This document shows positions 5,617 to 10,173 of a DNA stretch of 10,173 nucleotides, piece after piece (position 1 is the stretch's first letter; each line of letters opens with the position of its first letter). The notes beneath the pieces are model-generated. The model had not been told where the DNA came from, did not search any database, and saw nothing but the letters and a program-made list of their open reading frames with translations. A program made the translations under genes and the position numbers. Origin of the DNA: Prevotellaceae bacterium (GTDB lineage Bacteria; Bacteroidota; Bacteroidia; Bacteroidales; Bacteroidaceae); contig JAJPYP010000171.1 in assembly GCA_021204885.1 (NCBI GenBank), forward strand, positions 1-10,173, written 5' to 3'.

Positions 5617-6813
5617 ATGAAAGTATTAGTATTGAATTGTGGTAGCTCGTCCATCAAATACAAGTTGTTTGACATGGACTACAAGAAGGTCATCGCCCAA
5701 GGCGGCATCGAGAAGATAGGGTTGAAGGGCTCTTTCTTGAAGCTGACGTTGCCCGGCGGGGAGAAGAAGATCTTGGAGAAGGACATTCCCGAACATACCT
5801 CGGGCGTGGAGTTCATCTTGCAGACGCTCACCGGCGCGGAGTATGGCGCCATCAAGTCGTTGGACGAGATCAATGCCGTAGGCCACCGCATGGTGCACGG
5901 CGGCGAGAAGTTCAGCGAGTCGGTATTGCTTACCAAGGAGGTGCTCGACGCCTTTACCGCCTGCAATGACTTGGCCCCGCTGCATAACCCCGCCAACTTG
6001 AAGGGTGTGAACGCCATATCGGCCATCTTGCCCAATGTGCCGCAGATAGGCGTGTTCGACACGGCTTTCCACCAGACGATGCCCGACTATGCCTATATGT
6101 ACGCCGTGCCTTACGAGCTCTACCAGAAGTATGCCGTGCGTCGTTATGGCTTCCACGGAACCTCCCACCGCTATGTATCGCACCGTGTGTGCGAGTTCTT
6201 GGGCGTTGACCCCGCGACGGTGAAGATCATCACCTGCCACATCGGCAACGGCGGGTCGGTATCCGCCATCAAGTATGGCAAGTGCATGGATACCAGCATG
6301 GGTCTTACCCCGCTCGAGGGCTTGATGATGGGTACGCGCAGCGGCGACATCGACGCGGGTGCCGTCACGTTCATCATGGAGAAAGAGGGCTTGGATGCCG
6401 CCGGCGTATCGGCGTTGCTCAACAAGAAGAGCGGTGTGTTGGGCGTGTCGGGCGTGTCGAGCGACATGCGTGAGTTGGATGTGGCCGCCGCAGCCGGCAA
6501 TCCGCGAGCCATCTTGGCCAAGAAGATGTACTTCTACCGCATACGCAAGTACGTGGGCTCCTACGCCGCCGCCATGGGTGGTGTGGACATCATCGTCTTT
6601 ACCGGTGGTGTGGGCGAGAACCAGTCGGAGTGCCGTGCCGAAGTGTGCAAGGACTTGGAGTTCATGGGCATCAAGATGTGTGCCGAGCGCAACAAGACAC
6701 GGGGCGAGGAGGCCATTATCTCTGCCGACGACTCCAAGGTGAAGGTGGTTGTCATTCCCACCGACGAGGAGCTGATGATCGCATCCGATACGATGGCTAT
6801 CTTGAGCAAATAA
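5617..6813 (+). CDS. ackA: Acetate kinase
   Basis: 398 residues, full length. The enzyme makes acetate and ATP from acetyl phosphate and ADP, the energy-yielding end of fermentative acetate production. Residues correspond one-to-one with the Methanosarcina enzyme: N7 in NCGSSSIKY, R91 in GHRMVHGG, D148 in FDTAFHQTMP, H180 in RYGFHGTSHR, R241 in MMGTRSGDIDAG and E384 in PTDEELMI. The nucleotide-binding HIGNGGS (208-214) and FTGGVGENQ (328-336) motifs are present. GGAG at 5605-5608, 8 bases before the ATG, gives one of the better ribosome-binding sites in the window. Encoded after pta in the same operon and followed by two hairpins. No damage or unusual codon use is seen. Confidence 0.98.
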   Translation: MKVLVLNCGSSSIKYKLFDMDYKKVIAQGGIEKIGLKGSFLKLTLPGGEKKILEKDIPEHTSGVEFILQTLTGAEYGAIKSLDEINAVGHRMVHGGEKFSESVLLTKEVLDAFTACNDLAPLHNPANLKGVNAISAILPNVPQIGVFDTAFHQTMPDYAYMYAVPYELYQKYAVRRYGFHGTSHRYVSHRVCEFLGVDPATVKIITCHIGNGGSVSAIKYGKCMDTSMGLTPLEGLMMGTRSGDIDAGAVTFIMEKEGLDAAGVSALLNKKSGVLGVSGVSSDMRELDVAAAAGNPRAILAKKMYFYRIRKYVGSYAAAMGGVDIIVFTGGVGENQSECRAEVCKDLEFMGIKMCAERNKTRGEEAIISADDSKVKVVVIPTDEELMIASDTMAILSK

Positions 6814-6822
6814 GCACGCACG

Positions 6823-6893
6823 GCCTGCGGTAAACCGCAAGGCATGTAGCTACAAAGTGCCCCCGAAAGCGGTTCAACCTGCCCTCGGGGGCA
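6823..6893 (+). terminator. Two hairpins ending the pta-ackA transcript
   Basis: The first (6823-6843) pairs gcctgcgg with ccgc-a-aggc with one bulged A, starting 9 bases after the ackA stop codon. The second has a perfect 9-bp stem, tgcccccga (6858-6866) and tcgggggca (6885-6893), with an 18-base loop. Neither has a strong U-run, which is common for Bacteroidales transcript ends. The position before the next gene's promoter supports a terminator role. Confidence 0.6.
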
Positions 6894-6954
6894 TGGTTGT
6901 ATAAAGGCTTGTACGAATACGCCCTTTTCGTGGCCTTGATAACCATCTTTGTTG

Positions 6955-6962
6955 TATATTTG
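6955..6962 (+). promoter_or_regulatory. -7 box of the receiver/PPDK-like gene
   Basis: TATATTTG followed by C fits TAnnTTTGC, and a cttg at 6935-6938 could serve as a poor -33 box with short spacing. A start near 6970 leaves a leader of about 27 bases before the ATG at 6997. This site also argues against the TTG start at 6949, which would lie upstream of the transcription start. Confidence 0.6.
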
Positions 6963-6996
6963 CCGGCAGAAAACAACAACCGGTTACCCTACTACC

Positions 6997-9900
6997 ATGC
7001 TCAGCAAATATAAATTGAACCAGCTCTATTTCCAAGAGACGCAGTTCACCAACCTGATGACGCGGCGCATCTTCAACGTACTCTTGATAGCCAATCCCTA
7101 CGACGCCTTCATGTTGGAGGACGACGGCCGCATCGACGAGAAGATATTCAACGAATACACGTCGCTCTCCTTGCGCTATCCGCCTTGCTTCACGCAGGTG
7201 TCCACCTACGAGGAGGCCATCACTGAGCTGGGCCACACGCCTTACGACCTCATCATCTGCATGCCCGGCACAGGCGAGGACGAAGGCTTCGACTTGGCAC
7301 GCCGCATCAAGAACGTGTACCGGCAGATACCTATGGTCATATTGACGCCGTTCAGCCACGGCATCACCCGGCGCATCGCCAACGAAGACTTGAGCCCTTT
7401 CGAGAACGTGTTCTGCTGGTTGGGCAATACCGACCTGCTCGTCTCCATCATCAAGTTGATAGAGGACAAGATGAACTTGGAACACGACGTGGGCGAGGTG
7501 GGTGTGCAGACCATCTTGTTGGTGGAAGACAGCATCCGCTTCTACTCCTCCATCCTGCCCAACCTCTACAAGTTCGTGTTGAAGCAGAGTCAGGAGTTCT
7601 CCACCGAGGCGCTCAACGCCCACCAACGCACGTTGCGCATGCGCGGCCGTCCCAAGATCGTATTGGCACGTACATACGAAGAGGCCATCGACATCTACAC
7701 CAAATACAAGAACAACATCTTGGGTGTAATCACCGACGTGCGCTTCCCCCTTGCAGACGGCGGTGCCAAAGACCCGCTGGCCGGCATCAAGCTTTGCGCC
7801 ACCATACGCGAGCAAGACCCCTTCGTGCCGCTTATCATCCAGTCGAGCGAGACGGAGAACATGGTCTACGCCTCCAAGTACGAAGCCGCCTTCATCGACA
7901 AGAGCTCCAAGAAGGTGGACGTGGACTTGCGCCGCGTGGTCTCCGACAACTTCGGCTTCGGCGACTTCATCTTCCGCAACCCCGACACCATGGAGGAGAT
8001 AGCCCGCGTGAAGAACCTCAAAGAGTTGCAGAACATCCTGTTCGCCGTTCCCGCCGAGTCGTTCCTCTACCACATACGCCGCAACCACGTGAGCCGTTGG
8101 CTCAACTCACGCGCCATGTTCCCCGTGGCCGAGTTCCTCAAGTCCATCACATGGAACAACCTGCAAGACGTGGACGCGCACCGGCGCATCATCTTCGAGT
8201 CCATCGTGAAGTACCGCAAGATGAAGAACCAAGGCGTGGTGGCCGTGTTCCGTCGCGACCGCTTCGACCGCTACTCCAACTTCGCCCGCATAGGCGACGG
8301 CTCGTTGGGCGGCAAGGGGCGTGGCTTGGCCTTTATAGACAACATGGTGAAGCGTTACCCCGAGCTCGACGAGTTCGAGAACGCCCGCATCGCCATTCCC
8401 AAGACCGTGGTGCTCTGCTCCGACGTGTTCGACGAGTTCATGGAGAACAACAACCTCTACCAAGTGGCCCTCTCCGACTCTCCCGACGAGGTGATACTGC
8501 GCTACTTCCTCAACGCCCGCCTGCCCGACCGCTTGGTGGAAGACTTCTTCACCTTCTTCGACGTGGTGAAGTCGCCCATCGCCGTCCGCTCCTCCTCGCT
8601 CTTGGAAGACTCCCATTACCAGCCCTTCGCCGGCATCTACAATACCTATATGATACCTTATTTGGACGACAAGTACGAGATGCTGCGCATGCTTTCCGAC
8701 GCCATCAAGGGTGTGTACGCCTCCGTCTACTTCCGCGATTCCAAAGCCTACATGCAAGCCACGAGCAACGTCATAGACCAAGAGAAGATGGCCGTCATCC
8801 TGCAAGAGGTGGTGGGCAACTACTATGGTTACCACTACTACCCCTCCATGTCGGGGGTGGCCCGCTCGCTCAACTACTATCCCATAGGCGACGAACAGGC
8901 CGAAGAGGGCATCGTCAACTTGGCGTTGGGCTTGGGCAAGTACATCGTCGACGGCGGACTCACCCTGCGCTTCTCGCCCGCCCATCCGCACCAAGTGTTG
9001 CAGACCAGCGAGTTGGAGATAGCCCTGCGCGAGACCCAAACCCGCTTCTACGCCTTGGACCTGCGCAACGTGGGCAAAGACTTCTCCATCGACGACGGCT
9101 TCAACCTGTTGAAACTCTCTGTAAAGGAGGCCGAGAAAGACGGTTCACTCAACTACATCGCCTCCACCTACGACCCGCTCGACCAAGTGATACGCGACGG
9201 CATATATCCCGGCGGACGCAAGGTCATCACCTTTGCCAACATCCTGCAACACGACGTGTTCCCGCTGGCACACATCCTGCAATGGGTATTGAAGTACGGC
9301 GCCCGCGAGATGCGCCGCCCCGTGGAGATAGAGTTCGCCGCCAACCTGAGCCGCGAGCAAGAGAAGGCCGGCACCTTCTACCTGTTGCAGATACGTCCCA
9401 TTGTCGACAGCAACGCCGTGCTCGACGAAGACCTCTCCACCATACCCGCCGAGCGGTTGCTCTTACGCTCGGACAACTCCTTGGGACACGGCATACAGAA
9501 CGACCTTTACGACGTGGTCTATGTAAAGACCGACGGCTACCGCGCCTCGCACAACGGGGAGATAGCCGCCGAGATAGGCCGCCTGAACCGCCGCTTCTTG
9601 GACGAGAAGAAGAACTACATCCTCATCGGGCCGGGGCGTTGGGGCAGCAGCGACCCATGGCTCGGTATTCCGGTGAAGTGGCCTAACATCAGCGCGGCCC
9701 GCATCATCGTGGAGGCCGGGCTCACCAACTACCGTGTCGACCCCAGCCAAGGCACCCACTTCTTCCAGAACCTCACCTCCTTCGGGGTGGGCTACTTCAC
9801 CATCAACGCCTATCGGGGCGACGGCATCTATAACGAAGCCTTCCTCAACGCACAGCCCGCCGTGTACGAGAGCGCCTATTTGCGCCACGTGCATTTCGCC

Positions 9901-10026
9901 CGTCCCGCTGTCGCCAAGATGGACGGCAAGAAGAAGCAGGGCGTGGTGCTGTTGCCCGAAGCGGCAAGCGGTGATGGAGCCGACGCCGCGGTGCGTAATG
10001 AAGCCGACGCGCCGCAGCCTTTATAA
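6997..10026 (+). CDS. Two receiver domains fused to a PPDK/PEP-synthase-type ATP-grasp domain
   Basis: 1009 residues from ATG 6997; the in-frame TTG at 6949 lies before the predicted transcription start and is rejected. Receiver 1 (about 25-125) is degenerate: DLIICMPGTG (84-93) puts Met89, not Asp, at the phosphorylation position. Receiver 2 (about 170-310) is complete: E177-D178 in LLVEDS, D247 in VITDVRFP, S283-S284 in IIQSS and K302 in FIDKSSK. The PPDK_N ATP-grasp domain (about 425-805) shows GDGSLGGKGRGLAF (433-446), IAVRSSSLLEDSHYQPFAGIYNTY (528-551), MAVILQEVV (598-606) and LLQIRPI (797-803). The phosphohistidine and PEP-binding domains of PPDK or PEP synthase are absent. Residues ~810-985 form an unassigned domain with ILIGPGRWGSSDPWLGIPVKW (875-895) and SQGTHFFQNLTSFGVGYF (917-934). 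No membrane segment. It is often annotated as PEP/pyruvate-binding protein, but substrate and acceptor are unknown. Confidence 0.9.
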   Translation: MLSKYKLNQLYFQETQFTNLMTRRIFNVLLIANPYDAFMLEDDGRIDEKIFNEYTSLSLRYPPCFTQVSTYEEAITELGHTPYDLIICMPGTGEDEGFDLARRIKNVYRQIPMVILTPFSHGITRRIANEDLSPFENVFCWLGNTDLLVSIIKLIEDKMNLEHDVGEVGVQTILLVEDSIRFYSSILPNLYKFVLKQSQEFSTEALNAHQRTLRMRGRPKIVLARTYEEAIDIYTKYKNNILGVITDVRFPLADGGAKDPLAGIKLCATIREQDPFVPLIIQSSETENMVYASKYEAAFIDKSSKKVDVDLRRVVSDNFGFGDFIFRNPDTMEEIARVKNLKELQNILFAVPAESFLYHIRRNHVSRWLNSRAMFPVAEFLKSITWNNLQDVDAHRRIIFESIVKYRKMKNQGVVAVFRRDRFDRYSNFARIGDGSLGGKGRGLAFIDNMVKRYPELDEFENARIAIPKTVVLCSDVFDEFMENNNLYQVALSDSPDEVILRYFLNARLPDRLVEDFFTFFDVVKSPIAVRSSSLLEDSHYQPFAGIYNTYMIPYLDDKYEMLRMLSDAIKGVYASVYFRDSKAYMQATSNVIDQEKMAVILQEVVGNYYGYHYYPSMSGVARSLNYYPIGDEQAEEGIVNLALGLGKYIVDGGLTLRFSPAHPHQVLQTSELEIALRETQTRFYALDLRNVGKDFSIDDGFNLLKLSVKEAEKDGSLNYIASTYDPLDQVIRDGIYPGGRKVITFANILQHDVFPLAHILQWVLKYGAREMRRPVEIEFAANLSREQEKAGTFYLLQIRPIVDSNAVLDEDLSTIPAERLLLRSDNSLGHGIQNDLYDVVYVKTDGYRASHNGEIAAEIGRLNRRFLDEKKNYILIGPGRWGSSDPWLGIPVKWPNISAARIIVEAGLTNYRVDPSQGTHFFQNLTSFGVGYFTINAYRGDGIYNEAFLNAQPAVYESAYLRHVHFARPAVAKMDGKKKQGVVLLPEAASGDGADAAVRNEADAPQPL

Positions 10027-10173
10027 CCGTCAGCAGCCTTTTTCATGTTAAGCGCCGTTAAAGAAAATAACCAATTCTTTTTCCCTTTTATTATAGAACA
10101 AAACTATTGATGTTCCATTTTTCATATTTGTTTGTTAAATATACCACATTATAGCACGATTTTTTTCCAAATA
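10027..10173. other. AT-rich tail, probably the upstream region of the next gene
   Basis: These 147 bases are far more A/T-rich than the coding DNA. CATATTTG at 10123-10130 is a near match to the -7 box (C for T at the first position), with ttg at 10107-10109 poorly spaced upstream. T-runs at 10037-10041 and about 10161-10167 could be transcript-end or leader features. No clear hairpin follows the stop codon at 10024-10026, and no gene begins within the window. Confidence 0.35.

Noticed and set aside
5626..6840. 404-codon ORF antisense to ackA
   Set aside because: ackA has every catalytic residue. The antisense frame is His/Leu/Val-rich shadow sequence without motifs.
6949..6996. Extended TTG start for the receiver/PPDK gene
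   Set aside because: It overlaps the -7 box and would lie before the transcription start. ATG 6997 begins typical protein sequence.
7794..9686. 630-codon ORF in another plus-strand frame of the receiver/PPDK gene, plus the antisense ORF at 6874-8088
   Set aside because: Arg/Pro/Leu-rich shadow composition. The true frame has continuous domain motifs across the whole interval.

Overview
The window looks like chromosomal DNA from a fairly GC-rich member of the Bacteroidales (Bacteroides/Phocaeicola/Prevotella type). The evidence is four promoter-like sites matching the Bacteroidetes -7 box TAnnTTTG(C) (two of them directly upstream of pta and of the large PPDK-like gene), A-rich leaders with weak Shine-Dalgarno sites, and protein types characteristic of this order. 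The species cannot be named from the sequence.

Layout. Positions 1-1301 (+) hold the 3' part of a GH57 alpha-amylase-like gene that begins before the window. It has Ser where I expect the catalytic Glu, and a basic Lys/Pro tail. Positions 1302-1965 form a gene-free gap between convergent genes, rich in inverted repeats: a perfect 15-bp hairpin, several smaller stems and a five-unit 23-bp tandem array. Next, two minus-strand genes 8 bp apart form a probable operon: a soluble DUF2156 (LPG-synthase C-terminal-like) protein (3024-3965), then an Eis-like GNAT acetyltransferase (1966-3015). Upstream on the same strand is a queC remnant (4069-4395) that keeps the PP-loop half of the enzyme and lacks the rest.

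From 4574 on the plus strand come pta and ackA, the acetate overflow/ATP-generating pair (acetyl-CoA to acetyl phosphate to acetate plus ATP), in one operon closed by two hairpins. A separate promoter-like site then precedes a 1009-residue protein with two receiver domains (the first degenerate, the second with all canonical residues), a linker, a PPDK/PEP-synthase-type ATP-grasp domain, and an unassigned C-terminal domain. The last ~150 bases are AT-rich and probably lead to the next gene.

Acetyl phosphate, the Pta-AckA intermediate, can phosphorylate receiver domains in general, so the neighbouring receiver/ATP-grasp fusion could sense it; this is inference. The least explained parts are that fusion protein, the structured array at 1335-1710, and the apparently inactivated GH57 and QueC proteins. 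No tRNA, rRNA, CRISPR array or insertion sequence was seen.
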